NCBI GenBank assembly: GCA_964057225.1
Contig: OZ059898.1
Coordinates: 1,984,001-2,048,000 of the forward strand
Origin: Auanema rhodensis
Lineage: Eukaryota; Nematoda; Chromadorea; Rhabditida; Rhabditidae
Reading direction: 5' to 3'
DNA: 64,000 bases
The notes under the pieces are model-generated. The model searched no databases and had not been told where the DNA came from. It saw nothing but the letters and a program-made list of their open reading frames with translations. This document shows, one piece after another, positions 33,975-47,803 of this stretch. Each line of letters opens with the position of its first letter. The first letter of the stretch is position 1. The position numbers were made by a program, and so were the translations under genes.

Positions 33975-34122
33975 CTGGAATGAATAGGGACGATCGCTTA
34001 CTCTCACTGTTTCCCGCCCAAAGAAACGTGGGAAAGGGAACCTGAGAGATAATTTGAATTTTTTTTTGTTTGTTTTATGTGAGGACCTATTACGAAATAA
34101 AGCATTTCGAATAAATATAATT
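33975..34122 (-). repeat. DIRS copy 2 inverted terminal repeat, 5' side
   Basis: 148 bp, reverse complement of 29729-29877, followed directly by satellite (tttttgtcaaaatg). The outer border is ambiguous by two T residues (34120-34122). The minus-strand open frame across 33963-34196 is a repeat/satellite read-through and is not a gene. Confidence 0.93.
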
Positions 34123-37100
34123 TTTGTCAAAATGTTTTTGGAAGCAATGTTGAGTGTACATGGAAACTCAACATACACTAATGCATCATTTTTCAAACGA
34201 CCATAACTAATTTTTGTATTAAGCGTTTCTCAATGTAGTATAGTGCATTCGATGCGGATTTTTAAGCTGCGTCGATCTGTGTTATTAGATTTGCGCTAGC
34301 TTAAAAATGCACCGAGATATCAACTGATATAAGTTCACACTTATATCCTCGATTTTCACCCTGAAGAATTAATTTTTTCGTTGAATAACATTGTCCATCG
34401 TCTTTGCCTTGAAAAAAGGAAACTAAAAACATCTACTTTTTGCCAAATTATTTTGAAATTTTTCGAAAAAATTTTTGTCAAAATGTTTTTGGAAGCAATG
34501 TTGAGTGTACATGGAAACTCAACATACACTAATGCATCATTTTTCGAACGATCATAACTAATTTTTGTATTAAGCGTTTCTCAATGTAGTATAGTGCATT
34601 CGATGCGGATTTTTATGCTGCGTCGATCTGTGTTATTAGATTTGCGCTAGCTTAAAAATGCACCGAGATATCAACTGATATAAGTTCACACTTATATCCT
34701 CGATTTTCACCCTGAAGAATTAATTTTTTCGTTGAATAACATTGTCCATCGTCTTTGCCTTGAAAAAAGGAATCTAAAAACATCTACTTTTTGCTAAATT
34801 ATTTTGAAATTTTTCGAAAAAATTTTTGTCAAAATGTTTTTGGAAGCAATGTTGAGTGTACATGGAAACTCAACATACACTAATGCATCATTTTTCAAAC
34901 GATCATAACTAATTTTTGTATTAAGCGTTTCTCAGTGTAGTAGAGTGCATTCGATGCGGATTTTTAAGCTGCGTCGATCTGTGTTATCAGATTTGCGCTA
35001 GCTTAAAAATGCACCGAGATATCAACTGATATAAGTTCACACTTATATCCTCGATTTTCACCCTGAAGAATTAATTTTTTCGTTGAATAACATTGTCCAT
35101 CGTCTTTGCCTTGAAAAAAGGAATCTAAAAACATCTACTTTTTGCTAAATTATTTTGAAATTTTTCGAAAAAATTTTTGTCAAAATGTTTTTGGAAGCAA
35201 TGTTGAGTGTACATGGAAACTCAACATCCACTAATGCATCATTTTTCAAACGATCATAACTAATTTTTGTATTAAGCGTTTCTCAATGTAGTAGAGTGCA
35301 TTCGATGCGGATTTTTAAGCTGCGTCGATCTGTGTTATCAGATTTGCGCTAGCTTAAAAATGCACCGAGATATCAACTGATATAAGTTCACACTTATATC
35401 CTCGATTTTCACCCTGAAGAATTAATTTTTTCGTTGAATAACATTGTCCATCGTCTTTGACTTGAAAAAAGGAAACTAAAAACATCTACTTTTTGCCAAA
35501 TTATTTTGAAATTTTTCGAAAAAATTTTTGTCAAAATGTTTTTGGAAGCAATGTTGAGTGTACATGGAAACTCAACATACACTAATGCATCATTTTTCGA
35601 ACGATCATAACTAATTTTTGTATTAAGCGTTTCTCAATGTAGTATAGTGCATTCGATGCGGATTTTTAAGCTGCGTCGATCTGTGTTATCAGATTTGCGC
35701 TAGCTTGAAAATGCACCGAGATATCAACTGATATAAGTTCACACTTATATCCTCGATTTTCACCCTGAAGAATTAATTTTTTTTGTTGAATAACATTGTC
35801 CATCGTCTTTGCCTTGAAAAAAGGAATCTAAAAACATCTACTTTTTGCTAAATTATTTTGAAATTTTTCGAAAAAATTTTTGTCAAAATGTTTTTGGAAG
35901 CAATGTTGAGTGTACATGGAAACTCAACATACACTAATGCATCATTTTTCAAACGATCATAACTAATTTTTGTATTAAGCGTTTCTCAGTGTAGTAGAGC
36001 GCATTCGATGCGGATTTTTAAGCTGCGTCGATCTGTGTTATCAGATTTGCGCTAGCTTAAAAATGCACCGAGATATCAACTGATATAAGTTCACACTTAT
36101 ATCCTCGATTTTCACCCTGAAGAATTAATTTTTTCGTTGAATAACATTGTCCATCGTTTTTGCCTTGAAAAAAGGAATCTAAAAACATCTACTTTTTGCT
36201 AAATTATTTTGAAATTTTTCGAAAAAATTTTTGTCAAAATGTTTTTGGAAGCAATGTTGAGTGTACATGGAAACTCAACATACACTAATGCATCATTTTT
36301 CAAACGATCATAACTAATTTTTGTATTAAGCGTTTCTCAATGTAGTAGAGTGCATTCGATGCGGATTTTTAAGCTGCGTCGATCTGTGTTATCAGATTTG
36401 CGCTAGCTTAAAAATGCACCGAGATATCAACTGATATAAGTTCACACTTATATCCTCGATTTTCACCCTAAAGAATTAATTTTTTCGTTGAATAACATTG
36501 TCCATCGTCTTTGCCTTGAAAAAAGGAATCTAAAAACATCTACTTTTTGCTAAATTATTTTGAAATTTTTTGAAAAAATTTTTGTCAAAATGTTTTTGGA
36601 AGCAATGTTGAGTGTACATGGAAACTCAACATACACTAATGCATCATTTTTCAAACGATCATAACTAATTTTTGTATTAAGCGTTTCTCAATGTAGTATA
36701 GTGCATTCGATGCGGATTTTTAAGCTGCGTCGATCTGTGTTATCAGATTTGCGCTAGCTTAAAAATGCACCGAGATATCAACTGATATAAGTTCACACTT
36801 ATATCCTCGATTTTCACCCTGAAGAATTAATTTTTTCGTTGAATAACATTGTCCATCGTCTTTGCCTTGAAAAAAGGAATCTAAAAACATCTACTTTTTG
36901 CTAAATTATTTTGAAATTTTTCGAAAAAATTTTTGTCAAAATGTTTTTGGAAGCAATGTTGAGTGTACATGGAAACTCAACATACACTAATGCATCATTT
37001 TTCAAACGATCATAACTAATTTTTGTATTAAGCGTTTCTCAGTGTAGTAGAGCGCATTCGATGCGGATTTTTAAGCTGCGTCGATCTGTGTTATCAGATT

Positions 37101-40100
37101 TGCGCTAGCTTAAAAATGCACCGAGATATCAACTGATATAAGTTCACACTTATATCCTCGATTTTCACCCTGAAGAATTAATTTTTTCGTTGAATAACAT
37201 TGTCCATCGTTTTTGCCTTGAAAAAAGGAATCTAAAAACATCTACTTTTTGCTAAATTATTTTGAAATTTTTCGAAAAAATTTTTGTCAAAATGTTTTTG
37301 GAAGCAATGTTGAGTGTACATGGAAACTCAACATACACTAATGCATCATTTTTCAAACGATCATAACTAATTTTTGTATTAAGCGTTTCTCAATGTAGTA
37401 GAGTGCATTCGATGCGGATTTTTAAGCTGCGTCGATCTGTGTTATCAGATTTGCGCTAGCTTAAAAATGCACCGAGATATCAACTGATATAAGTTCACAC
37501 TTATATCCTCGATTTTCACCCTGAAGAATTAATTTTTTCGTTGAATAACATTGTCCATCGTCTTTGCCTTGAAAAAAGGAATCTAAAAACATCTACTTTT
37601 TGCTAAATTATTTTGAAATTTTTCGAAAAAATTTTTGTCAAAATGTTTTTGGAAGCAATGTTGAGTGTACATGGAAACTCAACATACACTAATGCATCAT
37701 TTTTCAAACGATCATAACTAATTTTTGTATTAAGCGTTTCTCAGTGTAGTAGAGCGCATTCGATGCGGATTTTTAAGCTGCGTCGATCTGTGTTATCAGA
37801 TTTGCGCTAGCTTAAAAATGCACCGAGATATCAACTGATATAAGTTCACACTTATATCCTCGATTTTCACCCTGAAGAATTAATTTTTTCGTTGAATAAC
37901 ATTGTCCATCGTTTTTGCCTTGAAAAAAGGAATCTAAAAACATCTACTTTTTGCTAAATTATTTTGAAATTTTTCGAAAAAATTTTTGTCAAAATGTTTT
38001 TGGAAGCAATGTTGAGTGTACATGGAAACTCAACATACACTAATGCATCATTTTTCAAACGATCATAACTAATTTTTGTATTAAGCGTTTCTCAATGTAG
38101 TAGAGTGCATTCGATGCGGATTTTTAAGCTGCGTCGATCTGTGTTATCAGATTTGCGCTAGCTTAAAAATGCACCGAGATATCAACTGATATAAGTTCAC
38201 ACTTATATCCTCGATTTTCACCCTGAAGAATTAATTTTTTCGTTGAATAACATTGTCCATCGTCTTTGCCTTGAAAAAAGGAATCTAAAAACATCTACTT
38301 TTTGCTAAATTATTTTGAAATTTTTTGAAAAAATTTTTGTCAAAATGTTTTTGGAAGCAATGTTGAGTGTACATGGAAACTCAACATACACTAATGCATC
38401 ATTTTTCAAACGATCATAACTAATTTTTGTATTAAGCGTTTCTCAATGTAGTATAGTGCATTCGATGCGGATTTTTAAGCTGCGTCGATCTGTGTTATCA
38501 GATTTGCGCTAGCTTAAAAATGCACCGAGATATCAACTGATATAAGTTCACACTTATATCCTCGATTTTCACCCTGAAGAATTAATTTTTTCGTTGAATA
38601 ACATTGTCCATCGTCTTTGCCTTGAAAAAAGGAATCTAAAAACATCTACTTTTTGCTAAATTATTTTGAAATTTTTCGAAAAAATTTTTGTCAAAATGTT
38701 TTTGGAAGCAATGTTGAGTATACATGGAAACTCAACATACACTAATGCATCATTTTTCAAACGATCATAACTAATTTTTGTATTGAGCGTTTCTCAATGT
38801 AGTATAGTGCATTCGATGCGGATTTTTAAGCTGCGTCGATCTGTGTTATTAGATTTGCGCTAGCTTAAAAATGCACCGAGATATCAACTGATATAAGTTC
38901 ACACTTATATCCTCGATTTTCACCCTGAAGAATTAATTTTTTCGTTGAATAACATTGTCCATCGTCTTTGCCTTGAAAAAAGGAATCTAAAAACATCTAC
39001 TTTTTGCTAAATTATTTTGAAATTTTTTGAAAAAATTTTTGTCAAAATGTTTTTGGAAGCAATGTTGAGTGTACATGGAAACTCAACATCCACTAATGCA
39101 TCATTTTTCAAACGATCATAACTAATTTTTGTATTAAGCGTTTCTCAATGTAGTAGAGTGCATTCGATGCGGATTTTTAAGCTGCGTCGATCTGTGTTAT
39201 CAGATTTGCGCTAGCTTAAAAATGCACCGAGATATCAACTGATATAAGTTCACACTTATATCCTCGATTTTCACCCTGAAGAATTAATTTTTTCGTTGAA
39301 TAACATTGTCCATCGTCTTTGCCTTGAAAAAAGGAATCTAAAAACATCTACTTTTTGCTAAATTATTTTGAAATTTTTTGAAAAAATTTTTGTCAAAATG
39401 TTTTTGGAAGCAATGTTGAGTGTACATGGAAACTCAACATACACTAATGCATCATTTTTCAACCGATCATAACTAATTTTTGTATTAAGCGTTTCTCAGT
39501 GTAGTAGAGAGCATTCGATGCGGATTTTTAAGCTGCGTCGATCTGTGTTATCAGATTTGCGCTAGCTTAAAAATGCACCGAGATATCAACTGATATAAGT
39601 TCACACTTATATCCTCGATTTTCACCCTGAAGAATTAATTTTTTCGTTGAATAACATTGTCCATCGTCTTTGCCTTGAAAAAAGGAAACTAAAAACATCT
39701 ACTTTTTGCCAAATTATTTTGAAATTTTTCGAAAAAATTTTTGTCAAAATGTTTTTGGAAGCAATGTTGAGTGTACATGGAAACTCAACATACACTAATG
39801 CATCATTTTTCGAACGATCATAACTAATTTTTGTATTAAGCGTTTCTCAATGTAGTATAGTGCATTCGATGCGGATTTTTAAGCTGCGTCGATCTGTGTT
39901 ATCAGATTTGCGCTAGCTTGAAAATGCACCGAGATATCAACTGATATAAGTTCACACTTATATCCTCGATTTTCACCCTGAAGAATTATTTTTTTCGTTG
40001 AATAACATTGTCCATCGTCTTTGCCTTGAAAAAAGGAATCTAAAAACATCTACTTTTTGCTAAATTATTTTGAAATTTTTCGAAAAAATTTTTGTCAAAA

Positions 40101-42889
40101 TGTTTTTGGAAGCAATGTTGAGTGTACATGGAAACTCAACATACACTAATGCATCATTTTTCAAACGATCATAACTAATTTTTGTATTAAGCGTTTCTCA
40201 GTGTAGTAGAGCGCATTCGATGCGGATTTTTAAGCTGCGTCGATCTGTGTTATCAGATTTGCGCTAGCTTAAAAATGCACCGAGATATCAACTGATATAA
40301 GTTCACACTTATATCCTCGATTTTCACCCTGAAGAATTAATTTTTTCGTTGAATAACATTGTCCATCGTCTTTGCCTTGAAAAAAGGAATCTAAAAACAT
40401 CTACTTTTTGCTAAATTATTTTGAAATTTTTCGAAAAAATTTTTGTCAAAATGTTTTTGGAAGCAATGTTGAGTATACATGGAAACTCAACATACACTAA
40501 TGCATCATTTTTCAAACGATCATAACTAATTTTTGTATTGAGCGTTTCTCAATGTAGTATAGTGCATTCGATGCGGATTTTTAAGCTGCGTCGATCTGTG
40601 TTATTAGATTTGCGCTAGCTTAAAAATGCACCGAGATATCAACTGATATAAGTTCACACTTATATCCTCGATTTTCACCCTGAAGAATTAATTTTTTCGT
40701 TGAATAACATTGTCCATCGTCTTTGCCTTGAAAAAAGGAATCTAAAAACATCTACTTTTTGCTAAATTATTTTGAAATTTTTTGAAAAAATTTTTGTCAA
40801 AATGTTTTTGGAAGCAATGTTGAGTGTACATGGAAACTCAACATACACTAATGCATCATTTTTCAAACGATCATAACTAATTTTTGTATTAAGCGTTTCT
40901 CAATGTAGTATAGTGCATTCGATGCGGATTTTTAAGCTGCGTCGATCTGTGTTATCAGATTTGCGCTAGCTTAAAAATGCACCGAGATATCAACTGATAT
41001 AAGTTCACACTTATATCCTCGATTTTCACCCTGAAGAATTAATTTTTTCGTTGAATAACATTGTCCATCGTCTTTGCCTTGAAAAAAGGAATCTAAAAAC
41101 ATCTACTTTTTGCTAAATTATTTTGAAATTTTTCGAAAAAATTTTTGTCAAAATGTTTTTGGAAGCAATGTTGAGTGTACATGGAAACTCAACATACACT
41201 AATGCATCATTTTTCAAACGATCATAACTAATTTTTGTATTAAGCGTTTCTCAGTGTAGTAGAGCGCATTCGATGCGGATTTTTAAGCTGCGTCGATCTG
41301 TGTTATCAGATTTGCGCTAGCTTAAAAATGCACCGAGATATCAACTGATATAAGTTCACACTTATATCCTCGATTTTCACCCTGAAGAATTAATTTTTTC
41401 GTTGAATAACATTGTCCATCGTCTTTGCCTTGAAAAAAGGAATCTAAAAACATCTACTTTTTGCTAAATTATTTTGAAATTTTTCGAAAAAATTTTTGTC
41501 AAAATGTTTTTGGAAGCAATGTTGAGTGTACATGGAAACTCAACATACACTAATGCATCATTTTTCAAACGATCATAACTAATTTTTGTATTAAGCGTTT
41601 CTCAATGTAGTAGAGTGCATTCGATGCGGATTTTTAAGCTGCGTCGATCTGTGTTATCAGATTTGCGCTAGCTTAAAAATGCACCGAGATATCAACTGAT
41701 ATAAGTTCACACTTATATCCTCGATTTTCACCCTGAAGAATTAATTTTTTCGTTGAATAACATTGTCCATCGTCTTTGCCTTGAAAAAAGGAATCTAAAA
41801 ACATCTACTTTTTGCTAAATTATTTTGAAATTTTTCGAAAAAATTTTTGTCAAAATGTTTTTGGAAGCAATGTTGAGTATACATGGAAACTCAACATACA
41901 CTAATGCATCATTTTTCAAACGATCATAACTAATTTTTGTATTGAGCGTTTCTCAATGTAGTATAGTGCATTCGATGCGGATTTTTAAGCTGCGTCGATC
42001 TGTGTTATTAGATTTGCGCTAGCTTAAAAATGCACCGAGATATCAACTGATATAAGTTCACACTTATATCCTCGATTTTCACCCTGAAGAATTAATTTTT
42101 TCGTTGAATAACATTGTCCATCGTCTTTGCCTTGAAAAAAGGAATCTAAAAACATCTACTTTTTGCTAAATTATTTTGAAATTTTTTGAAAAAATTTTTG
42201 TCAAAATGTTTTTGGAAGCAATGTTGAGTGTACATGGAAACTCAACATACACTAATGCATCATTTTTCAAACGATCATAACTAATTTTTGTATTAAACGT
42301 TTCTCAATGTCGTATAGTGCATTCGATGCGGATTTTTAAGCTGCGTCGATCTGTGTTATCAGATTTGCGCTAGCTTAAAAATGCACCGAGATATCAACTG
42401 ATATAAGTTCACACTTATATCCTCGATTTTCACCCTGAAGAATTAATTTTTTCGTTGAATAACATTGTCCATCGTCTTTGACTTGAAAAAAGGAAACTAA
42501 AAACATCTACTTTTTGCCAAATTATTTTGAAATTTTTCGAAAAAATTTTTGTCAAAATGTTTTTGGAAGCAATGTTGAGTGTACATGGAAACTCAACATA
42601 CACTAATGCATCATTTTTCGAACGATCATAACTAATTTTTGTATTAAGCGTTTCTCAATGTAGTATAGTGCATTCGATGCGGATTTTTAAGCTGCGTCGA
42701 TCTGTGTTATCAGATTTGCGCTAGCTTAAAAATGCACCGAGATATCAACTGATATAAGTTCACACTTATATCCTCGATTTTCACCCTGAAGAATTAATTT
42801 TTTCGTTGAATAACATTGTCCATCGTCTTTGCCTTGAAAAAAGGAATCTAAAAACATCTACTTTTTGCTAAATTATTTTGAAATTTTTC

Positions 42890-45800
42890 GAAAAAATTTT
42901 TGTCAAAATGTTTTTGGAAGCAATGTTGAGTGTACATGGAAACTCAACATACACTAATGCATCATTTTTCAAACGATCATAACTAATTTTTGTATTAAGC
43001 GTTTCTCAATGTAGTAGAGTGCATTCGATGCGGATTTTTAAGCTGCGTCGATCTGTGTTATCAGATTTGCGCTAGCTTAAAAATGCACCGAGATATCAAC
43101 TGATATAAGTTCACACTTATATCCTCGATTTTCACCCTGAAGAATTAATTTTTTCGTTGAATAACATTGTCCATCGTCTTTGCCTTGAAAAAAGGAATCT
43201 AAAAACATCTACTTTTTGCTAAATTATTTTGAAATTTTTTGAAAAAATTTTTGTCAAAATGTTTTTGGAAGCAATGTTGAGTGTACATGGAAACTCAACA
43301 TACACTAATGCATCATTTTTCAAACGATCATAACTAATTTTTGTATTAAGCGTTTCTCAATGTAGCATAGTGCATTCGATGCGGATTTTTAAGCTGCGTC
43401 GATCTGTGTTATCAGATTTGCGCTAGCTTAAAAATGCACCGAGATATCAACTGATATAAGTTCACACTTATATCCTCGATTTTCACCCTGAAGAATTAAT
43501 TTTTTCGTTGAATAACATTGTCCATCGTCTTTGCCTTAAAAATAGGAATCTAAAAACATCTACTTTTTGCTAAATTATTTTGAAATTTTTCGAAAAAATT
43601 TTTGTCAAAATGTTTTTGGAAGCAATGTTGAGTGTACATGGAAACTCAACATACACTAATGCATCATTTTTCAAACGATCATAACTAATTTTTGTATTAA
43701 ACGTTTCTCAATGTCGTATAGTGCATTCGATGCGGATTTTTAAGCTGCGTCGATCTGTGTTATCAGATTTGCGCTAGCTTAAAAATGCACCGAGATATCA
43801 ACTGATATAAGTTCACACTTATATCCTCGATTTTCACCCTGAAGAATTAATTTTTTCGTTGAATAACATTGTCCATCGTCTTTGCCTTGATAAAAGGAAA
43901 CTAAAAACATCTACTTTTTGCCAAATTATTTTGAAATTTTTCGAAAAAATTTTTGTCAAAATGTTTTTGGAAGCAATGTTGAGTGTACATGGAAACTCAA
44001 CATACACTAATGCATCATTTTTCGAACGATCATAACTAATTTTTGTATTAAGCGTTTCTCAATGTAGTATAGTGCATTCGATGCGGATTTTTAAGCTGCG
44101 TCGATCTGTGTTATCAGATTTGCGCTAGCTTAAAAATGCACCGAGAAATCAACTGATATAAGTTCACACTTATATCCTCGATTTTCACCCTGAAGAATTA
44201 ATTTTTTCGTTGAATAACATTGTCCATCGTCTTTGCCTTAAAAATAGGAATCTAAAAACATCTACTTTTTGCTAAATTATTTTGAAATTTTTCGAAAAAA
44301 TTTTTGTCAAAATGTTTTTGGAAGCAATGTTGAGTGTACATGGAAACTCAACATACACTAATGCATCATTTTTCAAACGATCATAACTAATTTTTGTATT
44401 AAACGTTTCTCAATGTCGTATAGTGCATTCGATGCGGATTTTTAAGCTGCGTCGATCTGTGTTATCAGATTTGCGCTAGCTTAAAAATGCACCGAGATAT
44501 CAACTGATATAAGTTCACACTTATATCCTCGATTTTCACCCTGAAGAATTAATTTTTTCGTTGAATAACATTGTCCATCGTCTTTGCCTTGATAAAAGGA
44601 AACTAAAAACATCTACTTTTTGCCAAATTATTTTGAAATTTTTCGAAAAAATTTTTGTCAAAATGTTTTTGGAAGCAATGTTGAGTGTACATGGAAACTC
44701 AACATACACTAATGCATCATTTTTCGAACGATCATAACTAATTTTTGTATTAAGCGTTTCTCAATGTAGTATAGTGCATTCGATGCGGATTTTTAAGCTG
44801 CGTCGATCTGTGTTATCAGATTTGCGCTAGCTTAAAAATGCACCGAGAAATCAACTGATATAAGTTCACACTTATATCCTCGATTTTCACCCTGAAGAAT
44901 TAATTTTTTCGTTGAATAACATTGTCCATCGTCTTTGCCTTGAAAAAAGGAATCTAAAAACATCTACTTTTTGCTAAATTATTTTGAAATTTTTCGAAAA
45001 AATTTTTGTCAAAATGTTTTTGGAAGCAATGTTGAGTGTACATGGAAACTCAACATACACTAATGCATCATTTTTCAAACAATCATAACTAATTTTTGTA
45101 TTAAGCGTTTCTCAATGTAGTATAGTGCATTCGATGCGGATTTTTAAGCTGCGTCGATCTGTGTTATCAGATTTGCGCTAGCTTAAAAATGCACCGAGAT
45201 ATCAACTGATATAAGTTCACACTTATATCCTCGATTTTCACCCTGAAGAATTAATTTTTTCGTTGAATAACATTGTCCATCGTCTTTGCCTTGAAAAAAG
45301 GAATCTAAAAACATCTACTTTTTGCTAAATTATTTTGAAATTTTTCGAAAAAATTTTTGTCAAAATGTTTTTGGAAGCAATGTTGAGTGTACATGGAAAC
45401 TCAACATACACTAATGCATCATTTTTCAAACGATCATAACTAATTTTTGTATTAAGCGTTTCTCAATGTAGTAGAGTGCATTCGATGCGGATTTTTAAGC
45501 TGCGTCGATCTGTGTTATCAGATTTGCGCTAGCTTAAAAATGCACCGAGATATCAACTGATATAAGTTCACACTTATATCCTCGATTTTCACCCTGAAGA
45601 ATTAATTTTTTCGTTGAATAACATTGTCCATCGTCTTTGCCTTGAAAAAAGGAATCTAAAAACATCTACTTTTTGCTAAATTATTTTGAAATTTTTTGAA
45701 AAAATTTTTGTCAAAATGTTTTTGGAAGCAATGTTGAGTGTACATGGAAACTCAACATACACTAATGCATCATTTTTCAAACGATCATAACTAATTTTTG

Positions 45801-47803
45801 TATTAAGCGTTTCTCAATGTAGCATAGTGCATTCGATGCGGATTTTTAAGCTGCGTCGATCTGTGTTATCAGATTTGCGCTAGCTTAAAAATGCACCGAG
45901 ATATCAACTGATATAAGTTCACACTTATATCCTCGATTTTCACCCTGAAGAATTAATTTTTTCGTTGAATAACATTGTCCATCGTCTTTGCCTTAAAAAT
46001 AGGAATCTAAAAACATCTACTTTTTGCTAAATTATTTTGAAATTTTTCGAAAAAATTTTTGTCAAAATGTTTTTGGAAGCAATGTTGAGTGTACATGGAA
46101 ACTCAACATACACTAATGCATCATTTTTCAAACGATCATAACTAATTTTTGTATTAAACGTTTCTCAATGTCGTATAGTGCATTCGATGCGGATTTTTAA
46201 GCTGCGTCGATCTGTGTTATCAGATTTGCGCTAGCTTAAAAATGCACCGAGATATCAACTGATATAAGTTCACACTTATATCCTCGATTTTCACCCTGAA
46301 GAATTAATTTTTTCGTTGAATAACATTGTCCATCGTCTTTGCCTTGATAAAAGGAAACTAAAAACATCTACTTTTTGCCAAATTATTTTGAAATTTTTCG
46401 AAAAAATTTTTGTCAAAATGTTTTTGGAAGCAATGTTGAGTGTACATGGAAACTCAACATACACTAATGCATCATTTTTCGAACGATCATAACTAATTTT
46501 TGTATTAAGCGTTTCTCAATGTAGTATAGTGCATTCGATGCGGATTTTTAAGCTGCGTCGATCTGTGTTATCAGATTTGCGCTAGCTTAAAAATGCACCG
46601 AGAAATCAACTGATATAAGTTCACACTTATATCCTCGATTTTCACCCTGAAGAATTAATTTTTTCGTTGAATAACATTGTCCATCGTCTTTGCCTTAAAA
46701 ATAGGAATCTAAAAACATCTACTTTTTGCTAAATTATTTTGAAATTTTTCGAAAAAATTTTTGTCAAAATGTTTTTGGAAGCAATGTTGAGTGTACATGG
46801 AAACTCAACATACACTAATGCATCATTTTTCAAACGATCATAACTAATTTTTGTATTAAACGTTTCTCAATGTCGTATAGTGCATTCGATGCGGATTTTT
46901 AAGCTGCGTCGATCTGTGTTATCAGATTTGCGCTAGCTTAAAAATGCACCGAGATATCAACTGATATAAGTTCACACTTATATCCTCGATTTTCACCCTG
47001 AAGAATTAATTTTTTCGTTGAATAACATTGTCCATCGTCTTTGCCTTGATAAAAGGAAACTAAAAACATCTACTTTTTGCCAAATTATTTTGAAATTTTT
47101 CGAAAAAATTTTTGTCAAAATGTTTTTGGAAGCAATGTTGAGTGTACATGGAAACTCAACATACACTAATGCATCATTTTTCGAACGATCATAACTAATT
47201 TTTGTATTAAGCGTTTCTCAATGTAGTATAGTGCATTCGATGCGGATTTTTAAGCTGCGTCGATCTGTGTTATCAGATTTGCGCTAGCTTAAAAATGCAC
47301 CGAGAAATCAACTGATATAAGTTCACACTTATATCCTCGATTTTCACCCTGAAGAATTAATTTTTTCGTTGAATAACATTGTCCATCGTCTTTGCCTTGA
47401 AAAAAGGAATCTAAAAACATCTACTTTTTGCTAAATTATTTTGAAATTTTTCGAAAAAATTTTTGTCAAAATGTTTTTGGAAGCAATGTTGAGTGTACAT
47501 GGAAACTCAACATACACTAATGCATCATTTTTCAAACAATCATAACTAATTTTTGTATTAAGCGTTTCTCAATGTAGTATAGTGCATTCGATGCGGATTT
47601 TTAAGCTGCGTCGATCTGTGTTATCAGATTTGCGCTAGCTTAAAAATGCACCGAGAAATCAACTGATATAAGTTCACACTTATATCCTCGATTTTCACCC
47701 TGAAGAATTAATTTTTTCGTTGAATAACATTGTCCATCGTCTTTGCCTTGAAAAAAGGAATCTAAAAACATCTACTTTTTGCTAAATTATTTTGAAATTT
47801 TTC
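42890..47803. repeat. Seven-monomer (2457-bp) higher-order repeat, duplicated in tandem
   Basis: Unit 1 is 42890-45346 and unit 2 is 45347-47803. The marker tgtagcatag occurs at 43361 and 45818, exactly 2457 (7 x 351) apart. In order, the monomers carry: tagtagagtg; gcatag with a taaaaatagg end; ttaaacg/tgtcg with gataaaagg; cgaacg with gagaaatc; ttaaacg/tgtcg; cgaacg with gagaaatc; and caaacaatcat. The last monomers differ slightly (gagatatc in unit 1, gagaaatc in unit 2). Within each unit a two-monomer ttaaacg/cgaacg pair is itself repeated. Confidence 0.9.

Larger units (their letters stand above)
29694..34120 (-). mobile_element. DIRS-type retrotransposon, copy 2 (complete, apparently identical to copy 1)
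   Basis: A 4427-bp element exactly 12,852 bp downstream of copy 1, same strand, same position in the monomer. Both proteins are identical to those of copy 1, and incidental open frames in the other reading frames also match residue for residue, so nucleotide identity must be at or near 100%. The left flank (gccaaattattttgaaa) differs from that of copy 1 (gctaaattattatgaaa), while the right flank shares the rare caaacgacc and gttattag variants. This points to duplication of one insertion with its right-hand flank rather than two independent insertions. An assembly duplication must also be considered. Confidence 0.96.
16842..42545. repeat. 12,852-bp tandem segmental duplication (DIRS plus 24 monomers, twice)
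   Basis: Unit 1 is 16842-29693 and unit 2 is 29694-42545. Both start at the DIRS terminal base and contain 4427 bp of element plus 24 monomers (24 x 351 + 1 bp). The rare variant ttaaacgtttctcaatgtcg near the end of each unit sits at 29441 and 42293, exactly 12,852 apart. The first monomer after each element shares the unusual caaacgaccataa and tgtgttattag. The extra base in each unit comes from the same variant (eight t before gttgaat). The element copies appear identical. Monomers 1-13 differ in order between units, so local exchange followed the duplication. Confidence 0.85.
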
